Source of the DNA: Acidobacteriota bacterium | GTDB taxonomy: Bacteria > Acidobacteriota > Terriglobia > Terriglobales > Acidobacteriaceae | Assembly (NCBI GenBank): GCA_021810735.1 | Contig: JAJZIF010000181.1 | Location: 1 to 7,462, forward strand | Length of the DNA stretch: 7,462 nt | Direction: 5' to 3' | Shown: piece by piece, positions 1 through 6,859 of the stretch | Position numbering within the stretch: the first letter of the stretch is position 1 | How the letters are laid out: every line of letters begins with the position of its first letter | Notes under the pieces: generated by a model | Told to the model about the DNA's origin: nothing | What the model saw: the letters and a program-made list of their open reading frames with translations, nothing else | Databases searched by the model: none | Position numbers and translations under genes: made by a program

Positions 1-1
1 C

Positions 2-640
2 GTCGCTGAACCTGTGACTTGGGAGAGCGACTGGCGCTGGGTGCTCTGCGACCGTCCCGCGGTCATTGTCGGCGGCGAGCTGACGGGCGAGATGCTGAAC
101 CTGCAATTCAATCCGATCACGAAATTCTATGTCGGCCCGGTACAAATGAAAGCCAACAATGGGGTACTAATCATTGACGATTTCGGACGGCAGCGGCTGC
201 AACCGGAAGCGCTCCTGAACCGCTGGATCGTTCCACTTGATCGCAGGACCGACTTTCTCAACCTGGCAGGTGGGAAAACAATTGAAATCCCATTTGAGAT
301 ATTGGTGGTGTTTGCAACCAACTTGGACCCTTCTCAGTTGCTGGATGAGGCCTTCTTGCGGAGAATCCACACGAAGATCAAAATCGGCGAGGTTTCCGAC
401 GGCCAGTTTCAGGAGATTTTTCGCCGGGTCGCCAGCGAGCATGCACTTGAATACGATGTGGAGGTCCTCCAAGGCTTGGTCGATGTGATCCGCAGCCACT
501 CAGACTTGTTGCGGCCATGTTACGCGAGAGACCTGGTGAATCAGATCCGTTGGGTCGCCAGATACGAAGGCAGAAAACCGTATATCAACCGCGCGGCTGT
601 AATGCGCGCGGCTGAAGCTTATTTTCTGCCCGCTTCCTGA
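2..640 (+). CDS. AAA+ ATPase, C-terminal part (5' end outside window)
   Basis: The frame is open from the first complete codon (base 2). The GTG at 14 is therefore just an internal valine, and the gene begins left of the window. What remains is the second half of an AAA+ module. Numbering from the codon at 14, a Walker B strand VLIIDD lies at about 51-56, sensor 1 at ATN (101-103), a DEAFLRR arginine-finger-like element at about 111-117, and a sensor-2-like arginine in the lid around 168-172 (RPCYARD). The Walker A loop must lie upstream. The phrases VIVGGELT and KANNGVLIIDDFGRQ resemble an uncharacterised family of roughly 400-500 residue ATPases that I recall from Acidobacteria and deltaproteobacteria, with a winged-helix-like N-terminal domain. 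That recollection is not verified here. The MoxR/ClpX-like layout suggests an oligomeric remodelling ATPase, but its substrate is unknown. It converges on rarA, with 17 bases between the stop codons. Confidence 0.85.
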   Translation, partial: VAEPVTWESDWRWVLCDRPAVIVGGELTGEMLNLQFNPITKFYVGPVQMKANNGVLIIDDFGRQRLQPEALLNRWIVPLDRRTDFLNLAGGKTIEIPFEILVVFATNLDPSQLLDEAFLRRIHTKIKIGEVSDGQFQEIFRRVASEHALEYDVEVLQGLVDVIRSHSDLLRPCYARDLVNQIRWVARYEGRKPYINRAAVMRAAEAYFLPAS

Positions 641-657
641 AGATAGCTGCATAACGG

Positions 658-2010
658 CTATTTGCGATTTCGCTTGCGAATGCTTGCAATCTCTTCCATG
701 CGCTGTTGCAGCATTTTTTCGCGGCCGCGATCGGTCGGCTGATAATATTTGCGCCCAATCAATCCTGGCGGAAGGCAATCCATGTCGGAGACCGCGTCCG
801 CCTCATCGTGGGCGTAGCGATAGCCTTTGCCATAGTCTAGCGACTCCATCAGCCGCGTGGGCGCGTTGCGCAAATGCAACGGCACCGGCTCGGCTCGCGT
901 CTGTTCCACGTCGCGCGTGACCGCACCGTAGGCCGTGTAGAGTGCATTGGACTTGGGCGCAAGCGCGAGATAGACAGCCGCCTGGGCCAGAGCCAGATCG
1001 CCTTCCGGGCTGCCGAGAAAATCCATCGAATCGCGCGCGGACAACGCCAGGTTGAGTGCTTCCGGCGCGGCGAGGCCAATGTCCTCCGAGGCCATGCGCA
1101 CCAAACGGCGCGCCAGATACATGGGGTCTTCGCCAGAGCGCAACATGCGCGCCAGCCAATAGAGTGCCGCATCCGGGTCGCTGTTGCGGATGGACTTATG
1201 CAGTGCGGAGATAAGGTTGTAATGTTCCTCGCCGCTCTTGTCGTAAAGCAGGGTTTTCTGCTGCACCGCGTCGGCAATCAGTGGACCGTCGAGCGAGGAT
1301 TGGCCCGCGTTCGCAGCCAGTCGGGTCGCGGCTTCCAGCACATTGTAGGCCCGGCGCACATCACCATTGGCATATCCGGCGATTACGTTCAGCGCATCCT
1401 CTGGAGCGGTGATGCCGAAGCCGCCAAGCCCGCGTTCCGTGTCCGCAAGGGCACGATGCAGTAGTGCAACAATTTGCTCATCACTCAGCGCCTCCAGCAC
1501 GTAGACGCGGCAGCGAGAGAGCAGCGCGGCATTCAGCTCGAAGGAAGGATTCTCGGTCGTGGCTCCGATCAGCCGGATGGCCCCGCGCTCGACGTAGGGG
1601 AGAAAGGCATCCTGCTGGCTGCGGTTGAAGCGGTGAATCTCGTCGATAAATAAAATTGTTCGCATCCCGGCGGAAGCGGCCTGATCGGCTTCCGCCATCA
1701 CCTGTTTGATCTCTTTGATCCCGCTGACGACGGCGGAAAACTCGATGAAGGTGGCCTGGGTGGTGTGGGCGACGATTTTCGCCAGAGTCGTTTTCCCCAC
1801 GCCGGGCGGACCCCATAGGATCATCGACGTTGTGTCGTCTGTTTCCAACTGCAAACGCAGGGCTTTGCCGGGCGCGAGCAGATGCTCCTGGCCGACGAAC
1901 TCGTCGAGTGTGCGGGGACGCATCCGCTCGGCCAGCGGGCGTTGTCGCAGATCGGCTGGTGTGTCTTTCGAATAAGCAGGATCACCCGGCAAAGCGTCGA
2001 AGAGGCTCAT
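658..2010 (-). CDS. rarA: Replication-associated recombination protein A (RarA/MgsA), AAA+ ATPase
   Basis: A complete 450-residue protein, close to the usual length of the RarA/Mgs1/WRNIP1 family (about 430-450). These are clamp-loader-like AAA+ ATPases that act at stalled replication forks and interact with SSB. Visible elements: Walker A GPPGVGKTT (67-75), Walker B ILFIDEIHRF (119-128), sensor 1 GATTENPSF (149-157), arginine finger in LLSRCRV (163-169), and sensor 2 GDVRRAYN (216-223). The family-specific C-terminal tetramerisation region follows, with LISALHKSIRNSDPDAALYW and the near-terminal GRKYYQPTDRG. The ATG at 2010 is supported by the family-like N-terminus (MSLFD... RMRPRTLDEFVGQEHLL) and by an AGGG six bases upstream. 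The start overlaps the stop of the upstream methyltransferase gene by 4 bases (ATGA), so translational coupling is likely. All catalytic motifs appear intact. Confidence 0.96.
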   Translation of the reverse strand: MSLFDALPGDPAYSKDTPADLRQRPLAERMRPRTLDEFVGQEHLLAPGKALRLQLETDDTTSMILWGPPGVGKTTLAKIVAHTTQATFIEFSAVVSGIKEIKQVMAEADQAASAGMRTILFIDEIHRFNRSQQDAFLPYVERGAIRLIGATTENPSFELNAALLSRCRVYVLEALSDEQIVALLHRALADTERGLGGFGITAPEDALNVIAGYANGDVRRAYNVLEAATRLAANAGQSSLDGPLIADAVQQKTLLYDKSGEEHYNLISALHKSIRNSDPDAALYWLARMLRSGEDPMYLARRLVRMASEDIGLAAPEALNLALSARDSMDFLGSPEGDLALAQAAVYLALAPKSNALYTAYGAVTRDVEQTRAEPVPLHLRNAPTRLMESLDYGKGYRYAHDEADAVSDMDCLPPGLIGRKYYQPTDRGREKMLQQRMEEIASIRKRNRK

Positions 2011-2834
2011 GGCTTGCCCTGGAAGGATGCCTGGCTACGCTGGCGCGATGCCTCGCAAAGCAAGATCGACGCGGCGATGGCGGCATTCAGAGATTCCACG
2101 TTTCCCGGACATGGAATGTGGACAGTTTCTTGGCAGAAGGACAGTATCTCTTCGGAAATTCCGGCGCCTTCATTGCCGATGACGAAGGCCGTCGGTCCCC
2201 GGAGATCTGCTTCGAAGATGGAAGTTCCAGCGTCGGCAACGCAGGCGTACAGGGGAATCTGTTTCTCTGACAGACGCCGCAGCAGCGCGGAGTCGTCCAA
2301 GGAAACGACGGGCAGACGAAAGCTGGAACCGGCAGACGCGCGTAGAGCTTTCTGGTTCCATGGACTGACGCTCCCCGGCGTTAGCAGCACTCCAGCCGCG
2401 GCGAATGCCTCCGCCGAGCGGATGATGGCGCCGACATTGCCCGGATCTTGCAGCCCTGCCAGGATGACGAGCCGGGGACGGTTTGCTTCCAGCAGCGATT
2501 CCAGAGTCCACCGCGGTAGCTCGACCAGAGCGGCGACGCCTTGCGGAGACTCGGTAGCGCAGGCATGATCGAAGGCGCCGGCAGCTACGGGAAAAATCTG
2601 GGCACGTTCGAAGGAACGCCAGATTTTTTCAGCGACGCGGTCCTCACGCAGGAACAAAGTGACGAATCGAAGTCCGCTGCGCTGGGCTTCCTCGACCAGA
2701 TGATCCCCTTCAATGGCGATCCATCGATCCGGGCCTAGAGACGGCCGCTGAAGACGCTGGCGCAGGTCCTTCAGCCTGGCATTCTGACGGCTGCGGATGA
2801 TTTCAGGGGAAGCGGAGGCCACGAAGTCCGGCAT
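2007..2834 (-). CDS. SpoU/TrmH-family RNA (rRNA) 2'-O-methyltransferase
   Basis: A 275-residue SPOUT methyltransferase that uses SAM to methylate a ribose 2'-OH, most likely in 23S rRNA. All three SpoU motifs are present: motif 1 LQDPGNVGAIIRSAEAF (128-144) with the catalytic arginine, motif 2 AFVIGNEGAGIS (216-227), and motif 3 IPCPGNVESLNAAIAASI (240-257), forming the trefoil knot. The N-terminal part (about 35-105) looks like the SpoU substrate-binding domain and ends in ESPQGVAALV. The opening residues (SPEIIRSRQNARLKDLRQ) are typical of this family, which supports the ATG at 2834. The frame stays open upstream to a TTG at 2951, but that 39-residue extension is unlike the family and would run into the divergent gene's leader. 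The Shine-Dalgarno at 2834 is weak. The exact target nucleotide (RlmB-like or other) cannot be told, so no symbol is given. It is the first gene of an operon with rarA. Confidence 0.92.
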   Translation of the reverse strand: MPDFVASASPEIIRSRQNARLKDLRQRLQRPSLGPDRWIAIEGDHLVEEAQRSGLRFVTLFLREDRVAEKIWRSFERAQIFPVAAGAFDHACATESPQGVAALVELPRWTLESLLEANRPRLVILAGLQDPGNVGAIIRSAEAFAAAGVLLTPGSVSPWNQKALRASAGSSFRLPVVSLDDSALLRRLSEKQIPLYACVADAGTSIFEADLRGPTAFVIGNEGAGISEEILSFCQETVHIPCPGNVESLNAAIAASILLCEASRQRSQASFQGKP

Positions 2835-2990
2835 ACCTGGCGATTTTACGCCCGGACTGACGCAACCCTTTCGTCGGCGATACGATTCCAGCCTTGCAGG
2901 CTTCGTCGAACAGGTATCATGGGTGCAAGCTTGAAAATACGTCGAAGCCAAAACTTTCGACCCAGAACTCGCTGCTTCGGAGAGACCAGT
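2835..2990. promoter_or_regulatory. Divergent intergenic region with candidate promoter and inverted repeat
   Basis: This 156-base space lies between the divergent methyltransferase-rarA operon and tsaC, so it must carry promoters for both directions unless transcription comes from further away. On the plus strand, TATCAT at 2915-2920 matches 5 of 6 -10 bases but has only a poor -35 (TTGCAG at 2894-2899, 15-base spacer). On the minus strand, TAAAAT at 2848-2843 matches 5 of 6 bases but lies only 8 bases from the ATG and has no good -35. A perfect inverted repeat, GTCGAA (2941-2946) and TTCGAC (2956-2961) around a 9-base centre, lies in the tsaC leader. A further GTCGAA occurs at 2905-2910. 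The region's role is inferred from gene orientation; the individual boxes are weak. Confidence 0.4.
2979..2984 (+). promoter_or_regulatory. Shine-Dalgarno site deciding the TTG start of tsaC
   Basis: GGAGAG lies 8 bases (counted from GGAG) before the TTG at 2991. This favours that TTG over the in-frame ATG at 2919, whose 24-codon extension has no resemblance to the family. The protein read from 2991 starts like other Sua5/TsaC proteins. Confidence 0.55.
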
Positions 2991-3632
2991 TTGTCAGCGG
3001 AAATACTGCGCGTACATCCGGATGAGCCCGAACCGGAAAAGATCGAATATATAGTTCGCTGCCTGCAAAAGGGTAGTGTGGTCGGGATGCCGACGGACAC
3101 GTTTTACGGACTGGCCGTGGATCCGGTCAATCTGCACGCCGTCGAACTGATCTATGAAATCAAGATGCGGCTGCGGCATAAGCCGCTTTCTTTGTTGCTG
3201 GCCGATGTTGCACAGGCGTATGAGATCGCGCGGAGCCTGGATTCGCAATTCGACCGTCTGGCGGAACGCTTCTGGCCCGGACCGCTCACCGTGATCGTGC
3301 GGGCGGGGACCCGGTTGCCCTTGCGAGTTACGGCCAACACGGGAAATGTTGCCCTGCGTGTGCCCGATGCGGCCATCCCGCGCGCGGTAGTGCGGATGTT
3401 GGGGCTCCCGGTGACGGCCACCTCCGCGAATGCATTCGGCGCACCGGAGTGCACACACGCACTAGGAGTTCGAGATCAACTCGGCGATCGCCTCCCCCTG
3501 ATCGTCGACGGCGGCCCGACGGCGCGAAGTCTTCCGACAACCATCGTCGATCTGTCCTCAGGACCGGGAACCTGGCAAATACTGCGTGAGGGTGCGATTC
3601 CGACGCACGAGATCGCTCTCGCGTTGCAATAG
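2991..3632 (+). CDS. tsaC: L-threonylcarbamoyladenylate synthase (Sua5/YrdC/TsaC family)
   Basis: Makes threonylcarbamoyl-AMP from threonine, bicarbonate and ATP. This is the first step of the t6A37 modification of ANN-decoding tRNAs, which TsaB/D/E complete in the cytoplasm. The 213-residue protein is a single YrdC domain without the extra Sua5 C-terminal domain. Visible motifs: PTDTFYGL (34-41), the nucleotide-site basic pair in IKMRLRHKPLSLL (K58, R60), WPGPLT (95-100), VALRVPD (120-126), TSAN (144-147) and TTIVDL (183-188), ending with ILREGAI. The position after R60 is Leu where Pro is common, a mild deviation. Retention of K58, R60 and SAN favours TsaC over the YciO paralogue, though a YciO-like role is not excluded. 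The TTG start is chosen because of the GGAGAG site and family-like N-terminus. A longer form from the ATG at 2919 (237 residues) is possible but less likely. Confidence 0.88.
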   Translation: MSAEILRVHPDEPEPEKIEYIVRCLQKGSVVGMPTDTFYGLAVDPVNLHAVELIYEIKMRLRHKPLSLLLADVAQAYEIARSLDSQFDRLAERFWPGPLTVIVRAGTRLPLRVTANTGNVALRVPDAAIPRAVVRMLGLPVTATSANAFGAPECTHALGVRDQLGDRLPLIVDGGPTARSLPTTIVDLSSGPGTWQILREGAIPTHEIALALQ

Positions 3633-3703
3633 AGCGAATTTCCTCTGGTGTGATCTGTCGAAGCGGAACGTGGTGTGGTTCTCTTTAGCGAGCCGCGCGA
3701 AGG

Positions 3704-3729
3704 TTGCCGACTTCGATACCGCCTATAAT
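3704..3729 (+). promoter_or_regulatory. Candidate promoter of the YdcF-like gene
   Basis: A perfect consensus -10, TATAAT, lies at 3724-3729, 23 bases before the ATG at 3753. The best -35-like hexamer is TTGCCG (3704-3709, 4 of 6 matches), but the 14-base spacer is too short for a standard sigma-70 promoter. The -35 contribution is therefore doubtful. A small hairpin, CGAAG (3698-3702) with CTTCG (3711-3715), straddles the -35 position. A start around 3736 would leave a leader of about 17 bases containing the GGGG ribosome-site candidate (3744-3747). Confidence 0.4.
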
Positions 3730-3752
3730 ATTTCGACTCCAGCGGGGCAAAG

Positions 3753-4406
3753 ATGCGCGACATGCGAACCGGAAAACAATCCGGGACGGAAATGGATGGC
3801 CGAGGCAGAAAGCGCGAAATTGTGCGCCGGATTGTACGCGGCATGGTCGCGGTTGCGCTACTGGTTGGCTGCGCCTGGTTCTGGTGGCTGTTTCTCCAGA
3901 TTCGCCGGACTTCTTATGAAGACCAGTCTGCCCACGCCGATGCGATTGCGGTTTTCGGCGCCGCGGAATACAACGGGCGCGCTTCGCCAGTGCTGACCGC
4001 GCGACTGGAGCACGCACTGGATCTCTATCGGCGCGGACTGGCGCCGCTGCTCATTTCCCTGGGAGGCGGCGTTGACCCGCTATATAGCGAGGGTGCGGTG
4101 GGGCGGGATTTTTTCCTGATCCACGGTGTGCCAGACCGCAGCATCATCGCGGAAACCAGCAGCAGCGATACGGAAGAATCCGTGAACCGGTTGGCGGCGA
4201 TTGCCCGGGAGAACCATCTGCGGACGATTTTGGTAGTGAGCGATGGGACACATCTGTTTCGGATCCAGCAGTTGTGCCAGGCCCAGGGTCTGCATGTTCT
4301 GCTTTCTCCGCGAGAGACAGGCAAATCGGTCAGCGGGCTGGAGATGGCCGAACGCTATGCGCACGAGATGGCCGGCTATACCTTGTGGCGTCTGCATCTG
4401 CATTGA
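3753..4406 (+). CDS. Membrane-anchored DUF218 / YdcF-SanA-ElyC-like protein
   Basis: A 217-residue protein with a basic N-terminus (about 18-30), one hydrophobic segment (about 30-50, VAVALLVGCAWFWWLFLQI), then a soluble DUF218 domain. The positive-inside pattern predicts a cytoplasmic N-terminus and an extracytoplasmic domain. Domain signatures: ADAIAVFGAAEYNGRASPVL (62-81), ARLEHALDLYRRG (83-95), LISLGGG (100-106), a GVPDRSI.AE..S..T.E block (125-142) and TILVVSDGTHLFR (158-170). Relatives include E. coli SanA, ElyC and YdcF, linked to envelope integrity, vancomycin sensitivity at high temperature and enterobacterial common antigen or peptidoglycan metabolism. No biochemical activity is firmly assigned to this subgroup, so none is claimed. 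The start could also be the ATG at 3762 or 3792; 3753 is favoured by the GGGG at 3744-3747 and the upstream TATAAT. It follows tsaC by 120 bases and is probably a separate unit. Confidence 0.85.
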   Translation: MRDMRTGKQSGTEMDGRGRKREIVRRIVRGMVAVALLVGCAWFWWLFLQIRRTSYEDQSAHADAIAVFGAAEYNGRASPVLTARLEHALDLYRRGLAPLLISLGGGVDPLYSEGAVGRDFFLIHGVPDRSIIAETSSSDTEESVNRLAAIARENHLRTILVVSDGTHLFRIQQLCQAQGLHVLLSPRETGKSVSGLEMAERYAHEMAGYTLWRLHLH

Positions 4407-4498
4407 TAGTCGAGCGTTTGAGCCGCATTGCCGGTGTCCATGGTGCCAACTTCGGTCTCGCCCACAGGAAATCCGCACTGCGTCCGCGAGAACAGCGG

Positions 4499-4517
4499 CG
4501 CTGATTTACAATCAGTG
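4499..4517 (+). promoter_or_regulatory. Inverted repeat overlapping a -10-like box upstream of the lipoprotein gene
   Basis: CTGATT (4501-4506) and AATCAG (4510-4515) form a perfect 6-base inverted repeat around TAC. It extends by a G-T and a C-G pair to 4499 and 4517. The box TACAAT (4507-4512, 5 of 6 matches to TATAAT) lies inside it, about 46 bases before the GTG start at 4559, a plausible promoter distance. No recognisable -35 is present. This could be an operator-like site over a promoter or a chance hairpin. Confidence 0.3.
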
Positions 4518-4558
4518 ACAGCTTCAGTTGACTGCTGGGAACTACGGGGTATTCAAGA

Positions 4559-5995
4559 GTGTTGTCAGTTTTTGGGCGTAGAAGCCCTTGGGGACTAGTG
4601 GCATCGGGTCTTCTATTTGCCTCCATCCTTGGCTGCGGAGATCTTTTCCGTCCTATCGTGACGAGCGTGCCTCCGGTAGAGCCCTCGGCCCAGCCGATCA
4701 AGTATGCGGTCGTCACAACATGTGGCAATAACACCAATGCGTCCGCGATTACCATCGATCAGGTCTGCGCCAACAGCACCGTGCCGGGACTGGCTTCCGT
4801 AGTGGACTTTGCCGGTGACACGCTGACGGTGCGGTTAAATCTAGGCAACGGACCGCGTTGGGCCGTAATCGCGCCCAACAGCTTCGGCAATGCAGGCTAT
4901 GTCTACACTACCAACGCGGATGGAACCATCAGCTCGTTTTATATAACGACGCAGGTCGAGACCAACAACGTATTTACCAGCACATTGTTGAAAGATGCGG
5001 CCCCAAACACGATGTTGTCGACCACCAAATATCTGTATGTCTCGCAGCCGGGGCGGGATTCAATCGGCGTGATGCAATCATCCAATGGCCTGCAGGCGCC
5101 TGGAGTATTTCTCGAAATTCCCCTCATAGACCCAAGAAATCCGGCTGCGGCGCAACATCCGGTCAATCTGGTAGGCAACCCGAACACACAGCGTATCTAT
5201 GCCATCAGCTATGCCGCCAGCCAGAGAAACAGCGATGGAAGCTGTTCGGCATCCGGCCCCGGCGGCACTGCGACCGGCATTGAAACAGAGACCAACACTC
5301 CTTCATCCGCTCTGCCCCTGGGACTCTGTCCGATCTACGGCGTGATGAGTCTGGATGACCGGCGGACGTTCATCCTGAATCAAGGCAGCGGGACGGTCAG
5401 CGTGATCGACAGCGAGCAGAACCAAATCGATACGAACTCGAATCTGGCAAACGGGCAAACGGGTATACCCGCGGGTCAGATTCCAGTGGGACAGGACCCC
5501 GTCTGGGCTGATATCTATAACAATGGTGCCATCCTGGCCGTTGTCAATGAGCAGCCAAATGCGGCGACAGGTACGCTCACGCTGATCAATATCAGCGTGG
5601 ATTCGTTTGGCAACGACAGCCCCAACTTCGGGAAGATCATTGCCACTGTACCCGTGGGCAACGATCCGGACTCGGTCTCGATCCTGCAGGACGGTACACG
5701 GGCGTATGTTGCCAACCATGGGGATGGCACTGTCAGCGTGGTCAGCTTGACCAGCAACACGGTGACCAAGACCGTCTCCTTGCCGCAGGAGCCATGCACG
5801 GCGAGCAACCCGAATGTTCTTTGCACGATTCATCCGATTTCCATCGCCGCAACCACCGGAACGCCGACAGGCAAGGTATACGTGGTCTCCCCTGACACCG
5901 ATATTTTGACCATTATCGACACGGTTGACGATACGATCGGCGCCAATTTACAGCTTACGGGAAATGGCATTCAGGTGCGCCTAACATCTCCTTAA
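4559..5995 (+). CDS. Secreted lipoprotein with YVTN/YncE-type beta-propeller repeats
   Basis: A 478-residue protein starting at GTG, with GGGG(T) at 4546-4550 as a distant ribosome-site candidate. The N-terminus is a lipoprotein signal: basic RR at 7-8, hydrophobic 11-24, lipobox SILGC with Cys26 as the predicted lipidated residue. Position +2 is Gly, so there is no inner-membrane retention Asp, and outer-membrane placement is likely in a diderm. The mature part shows repeated propeller strands of the form YVxxxxxGTxSxxx, at about 114-128, 160-172, 271-284, 383-396 and 440-453. The clearest are GSGTVSVID (276-284) and HGDGTVSVVS (387-396). A Gly/Ser/Thr-rich stretch (about 222-252) looks like an exposed loop. 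Six further cysteines (55, 70, 229, 257, 413, 422) fall into three nearby pairs suggestive of disulfides. YncE-like propellers bind partners or ligands, but no ligand or enzyme activity is apparent here. It is flanked by 152 and 99-base spacers, so it may be transcribed alone. Confidence 0.8.
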   Translation: MLSVFGRRSPWGLVASGLLFASILGCGDLFRPIVTSVPPVEPSAQPIKYAVVTTCGNNTNASAITIDQVCANSTVPGLASVVDFAGDTLTVRLNLGNGPRWAVIAPNSFGNAGYVYTTNADGTISSFYITTQVETNNVFTSTLLKDAAPNTMLSTTKYLYVSQPGRDSIGVMQSSNGLQAPGVFLEIPLIDPRNPAAAQHPVNLVGNPNTQRIYAISYAASQRNSDGSCSASGPGGTATGIETETNTPSSALPLGLCPIYGVMSLDDRRTFILNQGSGTVSVIDSEQNQIDTNSNLANGQTGIPAGQIPVGQDPVWADIYNNGAILAVVNEQPNAATGTLTLINISVDSFGNDSPNFGKIIATVPVGNDPDSVSILQDGTRAYVANHGDGTVSVVSLTSNTVTKTVSLPQEPCTASNPNVLCTIHPISIAATTGTPTGKVYVVSPDTDILTIIDTVDDTIGANLQLTGNGIQVRLTSP

Positions 5996-6094
5996 CTCCT
6001 GAAATGCTGCAGGCTTGCGACAACCATCAACAGTCGGCTTGACCAAGGGTCCGTTCGCACGCGAAATGTGATCAGACTCTGGAACGGGGCATGG

Positions 6095-6850
6095 ATGAAG
6101 CTTCGCCTGGACAAGCTACTGGTGAGCCGGGGGGTTGCGCCGACCCGTACGCGCGCGCAGCAGCGCATCGCTACCGGCCAGATCGCGGTGGATGGCGCCA
6201 TCGTCACCAAGGCCGGATTTCTCGTCGATCCTCACCAGGCAATTCAATCGCTCGGAGAAGATTTTGGGTATGTAAGCCGCGGAGGGATCAAGCTGGCTGC
6301 CGCACTGGATGCCTGGGGGATTGAGGTCGCCGGAAGTATTTGCATGGATGTCGGCATTTCCACGGGAGGATTCAGCGACTGCATGCTGCAGCGGGGAGCG
6401 GCGTACATCGTCGGCATCGACAGCGGCCACGGCCAGTTGGCGGAGAAACTTCGCTCGGACCCGCGCCTGCTGTTGCTGGAGGGCACCAATGCGCGCCATC
6501 TCACCGCGGAGATGCTGCCGAGGGGGATTCGCTTTTTCGCCGTCGACGTTTCTTTTATTGCCGCTTCGCTGGTGCTGCCGGCGGTGATTGCCGCAGCTTT
6601 TCCTGCGCGGGAGACAACATCGGACGGTTCCAGACGCGAAGCGGTGGTTTTGGCCAAGCCGCAGTTTGAAGCAGGCAGGGAATTCGCCGGCAAACATGGG
6701 ATTGTGCGCAGCACCGCTGCGCATCAGCGCGCCATCGACAGAGTGCAGCAGACACTGGACGCTCAGGGTGCGGTGGAGACCAAAGTGATGGACTCGCCCA
6801 TACCCGGCGGGGATGGAAACCGTGAGTTTTTGGTATACGCTCGGTTTTGA
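6095..6850 (+). CDS. tlyA: TlyA-family 16S/23S rRNA 2'-O-methyltransferase (hemolysin A family)
   Basis: A 251-residue protein, a normal length for the family. It has an N-terminal S4 RNA-binding domain (about 3-60: RLDKLLVSRGVAPTRTRAQQ) followed by an FtsJ-like Rossmann methyltransferase. The SAM-binding motif MDVGISTGGFSD (84-95) and IDSGHGQL (108-115) match the family pattern DVGASTGGFTD with conservative changes. A catalytic K-D-K-E set can be placed at K66 (SRGGIKL), D151 (VDVSFI), K188 (AKPQFE) and E244 (GNREFLVYA). Mycobacterial TlyA 2'-O-methylates cytidines in both ribosomal subunits, affecting capreomycin sensitivity; other members may methylate only one. The ATG at 6095 is chosen because MKLRLDKLLV is the canonical opening and GGGG (6086-6089) sits 5 bases upstream. 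A GTG at 6068 would add nine unrelated residues. The 99-base leader contains TTGACC (6039-6044) as the only decent -35-like box, without a good -10. nadK follows after 9 bases. Confidence 0.93.
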   Translation: MKLRLDKLLVSRGVAPTRTRAQQRIATGQIAVDGAIVTKAGFLVDPHQAIQSLGEDFGYVSRGGIKLAAALDAWGIEVAGSICMDVGISTGGFSDCMLQRGAAYIVGIDSGHGQLAEKLRSDPRLLLLEGTNARHLTAEMLPRGIRFFAVDVSFIAASLVLPAVIAAAFPARETTSDGSRREAVVLAKPQFEAGREFAGKHGIVRSTAAHQRAIDRVQQTLDAQGAVETKVMDSPIPGGDGNREFLVYARF

Positions 6851-6859
6851 GGAGAACCC

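Noticed and set aside
641..663. Possible bidirectional terminator between the converging AAA+ gene and rarA: ATAGC (643-647) with GCTAT (657-661), 9-base loop.
   Set aside because: The stem is only five base pairs plus weak ends, has no GC-rich core and no T-run on either strand, and overlaps the rarA stop codon.
2835..2951. Longer form of the SpoU methyltransferase from a TTG at 2951.
   Set aside because: The extra 39 residues do not resemble the family, the start codon is poor, and the extension would occupy the leader of the divergent gene.
4528..4556. TTGACT (4528-4533) as a -35 for the lipoprotein gene.
   Set aside because: The matching -10 (TATTCA at 4550-4555) is poor, and the transcript would begin after the GTG start at 4559.
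5303..5833. Minus-strand open frame of 176 codons within the lipoprotein gene.
   Set aside because: No domain or ribosome site is visible, and it lies wholly opposite a convincing secreted propeller protein.
6039..6067. TTGACC (6039-6044) with CGAAAT (6062-6067) as a promoter for tlyA-nadK.
   Set aside because: The -35 is good but the -10 matches only 3 of 6 bases. I mention it in the tlyA entry but do not support it as a separate feature.
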